The notes beneath the pieces are model-generated. The model did no database searches. It was given only the letters and a program-made list of their open reading frames with translations, and was not told where the DNA came from. Both the position numbers and the translations under genes were made by a program. This document shows, in pieces, positions 31,713-43,665 of a stretch of DNA of 64,000 nt (position 1 is the first letter of the stretch; each line of letters opens with the position of its first letter). The DNA comes from Evernia prunastri (lineage: Eukaryota > Ascomycota > Lecanoromycetes > Lecanorales > Parmeliaceae), in NCBI GenBank assembly GCA_003184365.1, contig NKYR01000030.1, positions 124,001-188,000 on the forward strand, given 5' to 3'.

Positions 31713-32605
31713 GTGCTGGGAAGACCTTGGCATACGGACCCTCTTGTTGAGTTCATTCGAACAGATCGGGAGGTCCAAGTCATGCCGCTTCGTCGTCAAT
31801 AAGCGAAGCCATTTGCTCTGATCATAGCGCCAACACGGGACTTGGCAATCGAGATCCATGCAGTTTTGCTAGATCTGTGCTGGTATGACAAGGTTCGCTA
31901 TTGTTCGGTTTACGGCGGAGCTCCCATAAAAAGCCAGATGGACAAGCTTCGGGAAGGATGTGACATCCTGGTTGCTAAACCTGATCGACTCTTGTCCATC
32001 TTGAGGCGTGATGCGCTATGTGAAGGCAAGCCGAACGTCATTCCTGTGATATCTCTCGAAGAGTTGACCTTTGTTGTCTACGATGAAGCGGATGAGTTGC
32101 TGTAGGGACCCAGCAAGGACGAGTCCGAGCGCAAGACTTTCAAGCTCGAGGTCGACGAGATTGAGATGCGCCTATCCGTGAAGGAGGTTCTCTACCATTG
32201 GTTCTTCTCCTCGCAGTACTCCACGGAACAGGAGCTTCGAGCGGAGAGTTTGCTTCGCGCTGATCACAAGGAGTATGAGGAGCTCGATTTCGACAACGCA
32301 GATGACTGCCACCCGGCGGTACACACTTGTCAACCAGACATTCATCCATTACGGCAGAGACGTCAGATCGAAGCTAAATCCCAACGGTTCTAGTCGCAAC
32401 AATGAAGCTTTGTGGGCGCGGTTTCAACATTCTTGGGATTAAATGCCTGATCTTTTGGGACCTTCCGGCAACGTTGACTGAGTACAAGTTCTACCTCGGT
32501 CGTGTCGGACGAGCAGGCAACAAGGCCGAGTCAGTAGCTTTCTACGAGAACTTCAGCGGCATCATGGACAAGCAAATGCTGTCATTCTTACACACGAGCC
32601 GGTAG
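31638..32605 (+). pseudogene. DEAD-box RNA helicase relic, frameshifted and interrupted by stops
   Basis: Pieces of a DEAD-box helicase occur in the correct order. HDILGTAER, an intron (31665-31712), then GAGKTLAYGP form motif I. A stop (TGA 31748) and a frame change follow, then IIAPTRDLAIEI (motif Ia), AKPDRLLSIL (motif Ib) and VVYDEADELL (motif II). The last runs straight into an in-frame TAG at 32103-32105. Coding-like sequence continues to about 32390. After another frame change comes a C-terminal part with RGFNILGIKCLIFWDLP and GRVGRAGNKA (motifs V and VI). At least two frame changes and one nonsense codon make it non-functional as a helicase. Its promoter arm is an inverted copy of that of the Cys-rich gene. 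Confidence 0.8.
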
Positions 32606-33665
32606 ACCATCCCTGAGGGCATGACCGAGGCATTTTCGCCAGACTCGAGCGATGGACAATGAGCGAATAATCCCGAGATACCTGCTAGAGATTTCGAATT
32701 TCGAGTATGCCACTGCTGAGTAGGATTCAGGCTCTCTTGGTCGCGGTGCCGTGCGCGATGGTGCGGCTGCCGGGAACACTGCTGATGGAAGTGATGAGGA
32801 TGAAGAGGACGCTGAAGGGACACAGGGTGATTGAGAATGAGAGAGAGAGAGAGGGAGAGAGCTCTGGTATGATGTTGATTGGGATGTCGAGCCGGCCATG
32901 GGGATCGATTGACTGATTTAGTCACACTATCCTGAAGTCTTGCCTGACCGGCCGACTATGCGAGTCTTGTAACCAATTATAATTCATTTCCAACCAAATT
33001 TCCTGAAAACATTGACGGGGCTACCTACCTATGTTGTAAAGTGTGGTATGATCTGATAGGAGAAGCCCGATTGCTTTAGGAGGGCTACAGCAAATATTTT
33101 GGACAATCTCAGGGACATAAGCCACAAGGGGTAGCTTTCGTCACCAATCTTTCCTCAACAGCTTCCTTTGAACGGTACTGTCGCCCCATTGAACAACCTT
33201 ACACTGTAGGATTATTCGACAGATCAAGCACGATTGTTTGGGTTTATTACCCCAAAGACGTCCGCCAAGGAAAAGAAGAACGAGGTTCGTAGAAAAAGAG
33301 GTCTCAATTGTTTGGGACTTCGAACGTGGGTTCAAGGCTATGGCTGGGTAGGCGGCCGTTACTTGGGAGAGTGGCTTGGGTTGGGGGTCCTCGGTCGACG
33401 CGGATGTTCGGGTTCCTGCCGTCGAATCGAGGTTGAAATCGTGGTCTCAGCCCTTGATAAGGACTTCGAGTTGGTGGTATCAGCCTGTCCTTTTTCGAAG
33501 TCATGGGTGTAGCTACCTTCGGCAGCAGTGCTTCGTCATAGCAACCAATCCCGTCGTTACCCGACTACCTCGGGCCTTCTCCCATGGTACTTCAGCTACC
33601 AGAGTAAGCTATCCCACGGATTGGCGCCGTGGGCACAAAATGTCTTGGCATCCCCCACCAAAAAT
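32606..33665. other. Accessory region without recognised genes
   Basis: Short frames only. The 15-mer shared with 28988 is at about 32652. An AG-rich tract lies near 32842-32865. Nothing else could be supported. Confidence 0.4.
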
Positions 33666-34308
33666 CTATGTACATGGTATTGCTTCCAAATGCTCCTTCC
33701 AACACGCAATATGATTACATATATGAATATCACATAGTTTACAGCCATGAATACTTCTAGGGGCTCGCTGTCGCCGTTTCCTTTTGTCCAAATCCCGTGG
33801 TCTGACTGAATTATTTGATAATTCCAATAATGGCTTCCTAATTTTGGCTGGATTTGGTACTTTTCTCCCCACATATGAGCATGGTACGCAGTATTTAGGC
33901 TTGTCCCCCATACGTTCTAGCCTACCATGGTCACGAGCGGGTGCCGGATGTACTCGTGTTGACAGAGACTCTTTGACTGAGCTGGGAAGACCTGTTAATC
34001 GCTCAGAATTTTCGAATNCGTGTCTCAGGCTTTTCAGGCCCTGGATACAAGAAAGCATACTCATTTGTATGCTGCACGAGTACTTTTAGAGTCTCTTCGC
34101 TAAAAAACAAGCTGAAAATAGCATAGGGATTATTGGGAGCAACGGTAGCTGGCAATTGACCCTGGCCATCAGAATATGGCTTGGTGATTTTCGTAGGGAT
34201 GAACTTAGGCAATGGCCATGGCTTTGGGGGAGGTTCTTTTGGGACCTTTGTGGGCTTTGGATCCTGTCTCACATGGTCTAAATCATTTGACACCTTATTG
34301 CGAGGCAT
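33666..34308 (-). pseudogene. piggyBac-type transposase, N- and C-terminal ends joined at an N
   Basis: The upstream piece (34308-34019, MPRNKVSNDLDHV..) ends with NPYAIFSLFFSEETLKVLVQ then HTNEYAF, as in the N-terminal part of piggyBac/PGBD transposases. The downstream piece (34017-33666) carries the Cys-rich finger of the same family: KYCVPCSYVGRK, then GCKLCDIHICNHIACWKEH. The central catalytic region with its Asp residues, some 300 residues, is missing. The two pieces meet exactly at the single ambiguous base of the window (34018) and in different frames. It may be an internally deleted, non-autonomous copy or an assembly collapse. Terminal repeats and TTAA target duplications were not established. 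Confidence 0.75.
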
Positions 34309-34593
34309 GGTAGTGTTATTAAATAGTGTTATTTGGCTATTTGGAAGACGCGTTGTTTTGATGGTTTTTGGTAGTGGGGCTGTAAGGCTGAACCCCTGAA
34401 TTTTGTGCCCTGCCAATCCGTGGGATAACCCCACCAAAACGAATGACACCGCAAGAGGCACCTCAGCTTCACCAACCTTCACTGCCGACGAAGTAATTTC
34501 CTTCGACACTTCAACACACTTTCAAGTTTCACTCGTCTAAGGAAATGGGTGTGTTTACTTGCAAGGATCGTTCTATACGTCCGAGCCTCGATT

Positions 34594-34626
<33 letters not shown>

Positions 34627-35889
34627 GGGGGGAGGACATTTGATGTGCTCCAAGATGAGTCTTTGGGGACTCAGACGTACTCTGGTAGCAGGATTTGGAC
34701 TGTTACTTTGTGGAGCGGTTTCAACTGTGAGTGGGTTTGCGGAAGACTTTAGCACATTGGGGTTCTTGTTCGCTTGTCCAATGACTAAACAGATGCTACA
34801 GTCCGTGAGATAGCATAGCCTGGTTGATCCACTCAAATACAACCTTTTGGTTGTAGCAATCAACCAGATACTCAGAAGCAGTAGAAGCAGGGAGAGATTG
34901 GTGCTGTGCATGGTAAATTAGCTAGAGCATATAGCAGATTAGCAGTGAATCAATAATGATTAGGAGTCAAGACTCAAGACCCACTTTCCCCCACATGTCA
35001 TGATCCCAGTATTTAAAAAACTACGCTAAATATGAAACTGGCCGCCTGTCCGCCCCGGCGGGATATTGCCCGGGAAGCTTTATCCTCACATTAGCGCCGT
35101 TGAGTTGATAATGTCTCCCAAAATTGGAGGTGCGCTTGCACAGACTGAGCTTGGACACTCATCACCCCGGTCTTTAATCAATCCTCAACAGCGTTCCCAT
35201 TCGCCGACCATGCTCTTACTTTTTCCTGGCTCTCCCGGCTCTTCCTTTCTGGCCGGAAGCCGCTGGCGTCTTCCATTTCGCTGGCAACTTGGCAAGGTTA
35301 TACAGTATGGATTGACAGGGGGGGTGGGGGAAGGAGACGGTCCCTCCAGCCCATGCCATTGCCAGCATCCCTCTCGTGCCCAGTTGACAATGACTATCGC
35401 CAGTTCTGACCGTCTCTCCCATGAGTGAGTTGATGTATTAGTCATAGGTGGTCAAAGTCGCGAGTGGTTTGTTGCCTCTATCGGTATGTACGTTCTTTCC
35501 TCCGGCTCTGTGTCACTTCAAAATCGCCGCGCCAATGGCTACACAGCGACATGCGGGGAGTGTGCTGGACAAACCGTTCGGGCTTCAGGGCAATCACATA
35601 CATAAATCACATACATATTGGGCTGGAAGAGCTGACAGTACCAATAGAATTGTTCTGCAATTGCAAAGCACCAGCGCTACGCGCACCTTACATTCGTTCA
35701 ATCAGTATCCGTAGCAGTCATGATAGGGGGAAATTTGCGGGAACATCAGTCGTCGTTCAAGCAAAGTACTTATCACAGAAAGCAGCTCATTCCCACTCCT
35801 CACCCGCGTACCTCGAGGATCCGAAGATCTTGATCTATATCGAGAGAAGTCCAACTGGGCGCCCAGAGCTATCGCGTTGTGCCTGAGAT
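34309..35889. other. Intergenic region upstream of the ApsA/Num1-like gene
   Basis: It contains a (GA)n microsatellite at 34594-34626. A minus-strand frame at 34573-34911 starts with a signal-like hydrophobic segment (MHSTNLSLLLLLLSIWLIA), but its end is translated from the microsatellite, so it is not called. From about 35400 the sequence is probably promoter and leader of the downstream gene. Confidence 0.45.
34594..34626. repeat. (GA)n microsatellite
   Basis: Uninterrupted GA dinucleotides grade into GGGAGAGGGG. Confidence 0.9.
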
Positions 35890-38800
35890 ATGGCGCTCGA
35901 CAGTGGCTACCACTTTGCTGCCCAACCCTTACCTACGCCCACGGACACACCGTATGATAGCCCTGCTATGGGTATATCAAAGAATGCCTCCCACCAGAGA
36001 TCGTCGTCGCCATTCTCCAACTACTCCCCTGTCCCTTTCCCGCCTAGCGAGGATTCATATTTCCCAAAGCAGCAAGGCACCACCGATGACGGGAAAAGCG
36101 ACAAGACTTCCGCTCACGAGTCTCGAAGATTTACCCCGAATAATCTCGGCATTTCACTGGTCGCCCAGATACACTCCCTGAAAAAAGAGCTTGGTGGCAA
36201 GAACAGTACGATGGAGAGTTTGGAAGAAAACCTGCACAAGAGTAGAGCAGAAAATGAGGAATTGGCCAAGGACTTGAAGAACCAAAAACTTGAGGTCGCA
36301 TCTGTTAAAAATCAAATGCAGTCACTCGAGAATGATATGCTTCAAGCACTGGAGGGTATCGCAAAAGAGAGGGATACTGCGATCGAAAGTGTTGCAGATG
36401 CTCGGAAACGCTTGGAGGACTCAAAGAAGAAGGTCCGTGCACAAGAAGAAGATGCCAACAAAGCACACGCACTTTGGGACAAGGATAGAGAAAACTGGGA
36501 CGACAAGAGGCGGATGATGGAAGGCAGAGTCCACATGATGGAAGAGCGCCTTAAGACTATGGTAGCGGAGATGTTGATTGTCCAGAATGCTGGACAGGAT
36601 GGTCCTGGACAAGGTAAAGACGTGGATGAAGGCATACAGGATGCCTGTTACGATCAAGGCCATGACACTACTAGTGTTCGTGCCATGTCCCGTTCGAGCG
36701 CTAGGAGTCTTGATGAGCCTTACCATAGTCAATCGACTACAAACTTCAGATTCTCGAGAATGAGTGGTTTGCACGATCTAGGAGGTTCACAAATGAGTGG
36801 TCTGAGCTTGGCTGAGGAACTAGAATTCGACAAGAATGAGGACGCTGCCGAAGAGGAAAATGATGATCAAAGTGGGTTGCCTGAGGAGACAAACATGTTA
36901 AAGAGGCGATATTCAGAAGACAAGAAGGCTAGGAAAGTGATGGGCTTTCATGCGAATAGTATTGGAGAACCACTAAGAGACGAAAACTCAGGGCAGCACT
37001 CCATAGGTATCATCAATGACTACATCGACTTTCCTGGCAAGCCGCTTGAGACTCATTATACGGATGCTGGGACGCAATTTTCTCCTCCGCCGTCTCCCGC
37101 CCTACAAACACAAGAGCCAGGTGTCTCGGGAAAACCTATTGAGCAAATAGAGCGCACGGCCAATCAAAGCCGAAAGCGCATAGCCATTCCCCAAATATTT
37201 GTCGACCAAACGCCGGCTCTGAAGGCTCCGGAGCCCAAGGCTACAGAACCGAAGACTTTGTCGATGATTTCGACCGGTAGCCAGACTATTGGGCTGCCTG
37301 AAGGCTCTTCATCAACAGCAAAAGCAGTTAACGAAATTCCTGTCCCTGGCCCTGGGATTCCAAACGAGAAGAAGTCGGCATCTACGCAAACATTTGAGGA
37401 CCCCACACCAATATTGAAACCTGCAAGTTCCCGTCTGTCACCTTCGCCATCGGATGTACCAGTGATAGCGATCCACCCACCAGCTTCAAGACCTTCATCG
37501 TCCCGTAACAGTGTTATGCTTCCGCCTCGTACCAAGAATGCAGCTTGCCAAGTGGTCATTGAGCTACCAAGGAATACGAAGTCAACGTCGATGCAAACCG
37601 ATGAGACGGTGACGGACAAGCGACCTGCCAGAATACATTTAGGGTTTTCGTCTTCTGATGTCTCAACTCAGCCGCCTCCCCAATTGGTTCAAAGAAGGGA
37701 ACAGGCAGGAAACTTATCAGGCCCAGAGTCATCGAAACGCAACCCCCGGAGTCCACCTTCGATAAGAGCAGAAGAAATACAGCAAATTTCAACGAATGCT
37801 AGGATTAAGAATCCGTATACCGGAAGTAATGATAATGGACCTTTGAATAATAAGCAGCGCCACGGCCCCAGACGGCCGATCAGATCTGAAAGCATATTCG
37901 CTGGGTTTGATGTCTCAAGCGACGATGACCCCGTACACTCGCAAGATCACTTCAGCGATGATGAATTCCTGAATGCAGCTCCTGTACGGAAGACACTATC
38001 AAAAGTGCAGAATGCGTGGAAATTGGTACCGCATCTCAAGGACTCGGTCTTGGAGAGGCTCGAGTCTGCTTCTGAGGAGGCTGAAGACGAAAAGCATGTG
38101 AACGTACCCAAAGCCACGATTGCGAAAGCGAAGGCGTCATCACAAACAACATCAAAGACCTTTCAGACGAAACCGGCAGAGAGCTTTCGAAAGGCGGCAA
38201 ACAAAGGTAAGCAGCCGGATATGCGACGGAAGGCTCTTATCTCAAATGGCATTGTAGAACACGCACAACGGAGCAAGAGTCCCAGCAAATCGAATTTCTT
38301 AGGAAAGGAGCCAACAAGTGCGCCACCTTTCCCAGTTCCTACAAGATCGAGTTCTCGGATAATCCCTATCAGTGCCAGTGATGGTGCCGCCAGTCCTAGT
38401 CCGCACTCTGCGACCTTCTTCAGTGCTCGCCATGGTCAAAATTACGGCAGGCCTCCCATCAAACGGAAGATACTTCGCAAAGTTCAGTCCGCCGCCGCTG
38501 TAACACAGCCACCAATAACGCTGCGACTTCAACCAAAGCAGTCCTTATCAGCATCTTCCACGGTACCTCCAAGTCCAAAGTCACCTGCTCCGCGGCGTAA
38601 TCAGTTCATATTACCGTATGATAGCGTCGCGGAGCAACCAAACCATCCCGCACCTCCTCAGATCCGTGCAGGAGAACTCGCGGTCGAGACGTCCAGTGAG
38701 CAAACCAGTGTCGTTGATGCAATTGCTCAGACAATGGTGGGAGAGTGGATGTGGAAGTATGTACGGAAGAGAAGCTCCTTTGGTATCACAGAGAACCCCC

Positions 38801-39921
38801 AAGCGGAATTCGAAATGGGCCGGAATGGCGATAATGGAAATGGCAGTGGCGTCAGACACAAGCGATGGGTATGGTTGGCGCCTTTTGAACGATCCGTGAT
38901 ATGGAGCAGTAAGCAACCTACGTCTGGGCCTGCGTTGTTGGGCAAAGGTGGTCGAAAGCGTATGTTTTCATTTAAGGTACTCATGAAGATGCGCTAATCT
39001 CGATTCCCAGTTGCGATTCAGTCAGTCCTCGACGTCAAGGACGATACACCGGCCCCTAAAAATGCAGGCTCTCAGACCATATTTGACCGCTCTATATTGA
39101 TCTTGACTCCACAGAGAGCTCTGAAGTTCACGGCAACCTCACGGGAGCGACACTTCATCTGGCTGACTGCTCTCTCCTTTCTAAGTAATTCTACACGAGG
39201 GATGGACGATCTTGCCAGTCCCCCGCCTCTACTCAAGCAAGGAGCTTACCACATGCCTCCGCAAGAGCCCATAGCTAGATTCAGTCAGACACCGTTTCAA
39301 GATCTAATCAGTGTCGACAAAGTGAAACCGCGTCCGTCGATAGGCTCTCACTCTTACTCTTCACCAGTAGGTCTGATCGAGCAGGAGATTATAGAAGGAG
39401 CGAAATTGCCCTGGGAAGATGAGGGCGCTGAGTCAGATGGTGCAGCCGAGCCTCCGCAAGTGCATCGAGTCGCTGCGCACGCTCGGAAGCGCAGCAGCAC
39501 TGGGCCCCGTCCAGTGCCATTGAGCGCCTTTTACAGTCACCCAAATCACCCGATGGCAGTAGCGTCAAGTTCCAGCTTACAGGGCCCTACTCCACGAGAA
39601 AGGTACGACAGATATACGCCTCACCCTCAGGCGGGATCGCGTCGCAATACTTCGCACAGTACTCTAAGTCGTCGTATCACTGAGAGAAGCATTGCCTCTG
39701 TGGTGCCGGACAGTTTCTCTGATCCTGCGGGAACGGTACGAATGGAAGCATTCGTCGACAAGAAGGAGAAGGAGTACATGTTTACTCCCAGAGGCAAAGA
39801 CTATCGGACAAGGCCGGGGCGGAAGAAAGACATGCGCTTCTGGGGTTTCGATGGGTCGGCCGCTGACAGTGCGTCGGAAAGTACAAGGGTAAATGGAGAG
39901 GATCCTTTTACCGGATTCTAA
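35890..39921 (+). CDS. apsA: ApsA/Num1-type cortical anchor with C-terminal PH domain
   Basis: Exons 35890-38959 and 39011-39921 (intron 51 bp) give 1326 residues. A disordered N-terminal segment precedes a strong coiled coil (about residues 90-225, beginning HSLKKELGGKNSTMESLEEN). A long Ser/Pro/Thr-rich middle contains recurring STQTF/SMQTD-like short blocks. The Mcp5-type PH domain lies near residues 950-1078: VGEWMWKYVRK, KRWVWLAPFERSVIWSSKQP, SILILTPQRALKFTATS and RERHFIWLTALSFLSN. Num1/ApsA/Mcp5 proteins sit at the cell cortex through this PH domain and anchor dynein and mitochondria, controlling nuclear migration and spacing. Aspergillus ApsA is longer, so this is a compact member or a paralogue. 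A basic Ser-rich tail of about 240 residues follows the PH domain. Confidence 0.87.
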
Positions 39922-41054
39922 AAGCCGAAATCGGGTTGATTCCCAGGCACAGTATGCATGCAATGGAGGATAGATGCATGTATGTGCATATGTATGAGGG
40001 TTGGCGCATGGACATAGGATAAAGGGAGCAAGACATCTGGCGCAAGCCTAATTAGAATCTACAGGTCATATTATTATTCTAATGTATTTGCCAATTGCCA
40101 TACCTACTATATGTTCTGATTGATATCACACGGGACAAGAGTCAAGAGTGTGCACGGTTTTCTTTGATGTAACCTGGCAGCCTGGCACAGTTCAGATTCC
40201 TCTCGCTTTCAACGGAGTATTTATTTTGTAATCGTTTGCCCGCCACAATCAGCTTACATAATAAGTGAATCCAAGCTGTTCGGCCCCTTGTAGAGTACCT
40301 TGGCCCCCAAGGATTGATCACTGGGGGGTCAGCACCACGCGTCAAGACTATTTATTGTATGATCCAAACAAATCACGATTCCACCCTCCTCAACAAAATC
40401 CTATCTTGGAATTATACATTATTTCCGCATATGAAGGATGTGCATCCTGCAGGTACCACCTTAGTCTCATCAAACGGCTCATGGTGGATATCCGGTTACA
40501 TTCTGGTTTGTGGTTACATCCGTTTGCATCCATCACCATTACCTACTACTACATACTAACTTTATCCCTCGGTCAATCAATCCATCCACCATTTTCGCTA
40601 AACTTGACTTTTTAAAACCAAAAGGATTTATCGAAACATGCTTGCTTACTCTTCTGACCACCACCACTTCACCACTCGGAGTCCATGGCTAGCTATCTAT
40701 CGTCTTTCTTCAGGCATCCTTTCGGCTTGTATTCGGGATTTATGTGGGTCTGGCGATGGCAATGCAGCTGAATCTCTCCATCGGCCAGATTGCATGTGCT
40801 GCCCATCTGCCATCTGCCATCTCTTTTAACTGCTTTGTCTCTCACTTTTCCTCCCTCTTTGTCCTGTCACTTCCTACAAATTGCAACAAGTTTCTAGCAC
40901 CTGCGTCTGTCTGCCCATTCATTCCCTGTGTTATTTCTTGAGACGCTGGTACTCTCACGCTCTTTTCATCTTACGCCCTTCTTTCTCTTTCGGCCAAATA
41001 CTTTCATCGCCAGTTCCAACACGCTCGTTCCGCTGAACTCATATACCCATCGCA
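39922..41054. other. Intergenic region
   Basis: No gene is recognised. Alternating ATGCATGTATGT sequence occurs at 39950-39995. The last 250 bp are C/T-rich, as expected of a fungal core promoter and leader for the secreted protein downstream. Confidence 0.45.
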
Positions 41055-41573
41055 ATGGCGTCCCTCACCATCTTCACCACGCTCGCTAGCATCCTGGCTC
41101 TCTCCAGCTCCGTCAGCGCCCAGACTGGCACCGGCACCGGGTTCCCCATTCCCTCCGCCACCCTCGGTGTCCCGTACCCACTCTCCAACGGCACCCTCCC
41201 TTACGGCCCAACAGGTACAGGCACTGGCTTCCCCTCAGCCTCCGTCCTACCTCCAGTCATCCCCGGGACCAGTCCAGTCAGTCTTCCAGGAAGCCCGATC
41301 CAGTCAGGAGCCAGCTGCCCCGTCCCCACCACGGTGACTACAACAGTGCAAGCCACCGTCACCGTGACCGTGCCAGCTTCCAGCGCCGCCGCGCCGACGC
41401 TTCCGGCGTCCGTGCCCTATCCCGTCCCGGGCAGCAGCGGCTCCCCGATCGGTACGGGCACCGGGACCGGCTCGGGATACGCGGTGGCGACGGGATATGC
41501 GAAGAGGATGGAGATGAGGGGCTTTAAGAAGCAGGAGAGGAAGGAGAGGAAGCGGGGAGCTAGGTTCTGGTAG
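41055..41573 (+). CDS. Small secreted Gly/Thr/Pro-rich protein
   Basis: A single-exon frame of 172 residues. Residues 1-22 form a clear signal peptide (MASLTIFTTLASILALSSSV, cleavage after SAQ). The mature part is low-complexity, with GTGTG blocks near residues 25, 54 and 135, a VTTTVQATVTVTVPAS Thr/Val stretch and a single Cys. It ends in a very basic tail (KRMEMRGFKKQERKERKRGA..) rather than a hydrophobic GPI signal, with dibasic KR sites open to Kex2 cleavage. It is probably a wall-associated or secreted protein; no enzyme domain is visible. Third positions are strongly G/C, like the next wall protein. Confidence 0.7.
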   Translation: MASLTIFTTLASILALSSSVSAQTGTGTGFPIPSATLGVPYPLSNGTLPYGPTGTGTGFPSASVLPPVIPGTSPVSLPGSPIQSGASCPVPTTVTTTVQATVTVTVPASSAAAPTLPASVPYPVPGSSGSPIGTGTGTGSGYAVATGYAKRMEMRGFKKQERKERKRGARFW

Positions 41574-42922
41574 ATGCTTGGAGGGAGGGTAGTCGGACGC
41601 TTGATGGATCTCTGGTTTAATCTGGCGCCGGGACGTGTGTGTGCGACGTTTACTTTCTAGGGACTTGTGTCTTCGCTGGTTTGAGCACATGATGTATTCT
41701 TGGGTGGGCTTTGCTTTGGGGGGGGGGTTTTGGTGTTGGAACATAGATTTCATTTGTTTGGGATTTTCTGAGGGGAGATGATAGCTTCTGAATTACATTC
41801 GTTTGGTACATGATGGTTTGATGTTGACTTTTGGGTGATTGTATTGATAATGAAACGAACCCGAATTATGAAGGGAGCACCAGAGTAAAGAGTGTTGAAC
41901 ATGATCCGGTTTCCCCTTACCGATCCTCCATTGACCGCAAATATCCTGCCAGACGACCATTCCCTCATCGTTTCGCTCCCAATCACTATATTAAACGACC
42001 TAGCACCGTCCCATGCAGTTGCATTGTCTCCAAGGTAAAAAGCCAACGCTTTTCGCTCATTTCACCCAAGACTCCCCGCTTCACGCATGTCTTGCTCCCA
42101 TGTCTTGCCTCTGAAACGAAAAGGTCTCACGTTACCTTACCCTTGCCTGTGCATGTCTTCAATCAACCCATGTCCCATGATTTCATACATAGCAGTGGAT
42201 CGCGTCCCCCCGTCTGTCTCAATTCTGCAGTGTAGCAAAAATGTTCCACTCTGTGACAGAAAGCTCGCGCCGACCTTCAATCATTCCCTTGCTGTACACT
42301 TGCTAGCACTTCCCCAATAATAATGTCAAGATCGCTCACCTTCAAGCCTGCAGTTGCCTCTCTCACCCCCCCTTGCAATTTCGGCCGAATCCGGGCGACC
42401 GATAAAGTCAAACGTACCGCTAATGCAGGTACGCGCACGCGACGTTTGTTTCTGGGCAATAATCTCGTTTTTTGGGGGGGTGAAGGTCATGCCCCAAAAT
42501 CTGGGATTTCTTCAGAAACACTGATACCAATAACAAATGAGTGTTTGTTGAAGCGGAAGACCAGTGAGAAGTAGATTTTGAGAGTGGTGATTGCGTGCAT
42601 TGATTCCCTATTTGATGCTTTTGAAGCGTAGGTAGACATCAAGACGCTCCATCTCACCACCCATCCACTGCCATGTTCTGTCTCCACCGAGATCCTCCAC
42701 AGCAACCCCAACATATCTCACGCCATCGTGAGTTGAAGTATTAAAGATTACTATAATCAATGTGTAAAAATATCGCGACCAGATGCGCCATAAAATGTGG
42801 GTATCATCGCCGGCGCACGGCCCCATCTATTCTATTTTAAAACCGCGCGGGCATGCGAGCAAAGGCCGTCAGTACGTATGCCACGAAAGCTAGAGAACTC
42901 GTTTCCGGACTCCACCCCCTTC
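41574..42922. other. Convergent intergenic region
   Basis: No gene is recognised between two convergent wall-protein genes. G homopolymers occur near 41718 and 42473. Confidence 0.45.
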
Positions 42923-43665
42923 TTACAGGAGAAAAGCAGCAGCGAGACCGAACAGAGCGGCGAGGCTGAGGCAGGAAGCGGCCACCCTGTCGGCTGCGCC
43001 CTTGAAGGTCGCCTTGGTTCCCGGGTGGGCTACCGGGTTGGAGACCGAGGCGGAGGGAGCGGATGCGGAGGCTGTGCTGCCGACTGAAACGGTGCCGGCC
43101 GAAGCGCTTCCGACGGGGACCAAGGTGGTGCTGTTGGAGACCGGGTACGGCGCGAGAGGTACGGCGGTGCTGAGGGGGACCAGGGGGGAAGCCGGGGCGG
43201 TGCCGGCGGTGCTGAGGATGACGGCCGGGGCGACGGGTGTGGAAGTAGCCGCCTCAACTGGGCTTGGGGTGGACGAGGACGCCAGGACGACCGGGACCGA
43301 CGGAATGACTGGGGTCTTCACGATCGTGGCCACCGGGCCCGAGGAGACGCCGGCACTGGTTGCAACGGCGGAGTGCGTCAGGGTGCAAGGGCAGTCCGTG
43401 ATGGTCAGGGTCGTGGCCTGCACGGGGAAAATGTGTTAGCCAACGCGCCACAGGTCGATTCTTTTACTATGATACTGCGAAGAACTGTCCAGCTTACCTC
43501 GGTGATGGTATGGATCTTGCCATTGATGGAGATTGACGTGGCTGACGAGCAGAAGGTGGTGAGCGTGCTGACTACTTCCGTGGTCCAGGTAGTGGTGGCA
43601 TAAGAATCCCCGGCAGAGACGCAGGCCGCGAGGGCGACGGGAGCAACGATGGTTGAGTAACGCAT
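42923..43665 (-). CDS. GPI-anchored Ser/Thr-rich cell-wall protein, CCG-6/SED1-like
   Basis: Exons 43665-43498 and 43417-42923 (80-bp intron) give 220 residues. The signal peptide is MRYSTIVAPVALAACVSA. The N-terminal domain reads TTWTTEVVSTLTTFC, SISINGKIHTITE, then ATTLTITDCPCTLTHS across the splice. This Thr-rich pattern with a CPCT core is seen in fungal wall proteins such as Neurospora CCG-6. A Ser/Thr/Ala/Pro-rich stalk for O-glycosylation follows, and the end is hydrophobic (CLSLAALFGLAAAFLL), a GPI attachment signal. It should be a structural, surface-exposed wall protein. Confidence 0.85.

Noticed and set aside
34594..34626. Regular short repeats considered as a CRISPR-like array
   Set aside because: Simple GA microsatellite with no spacers; the genome is eukaryotic.
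34573..34911. Minus-strand frame with a signal-like N terminus
   Set aside because: Its C-terminal part is translated microsatellite (LSLSLSLS). Too weak for a secreted-protein call.
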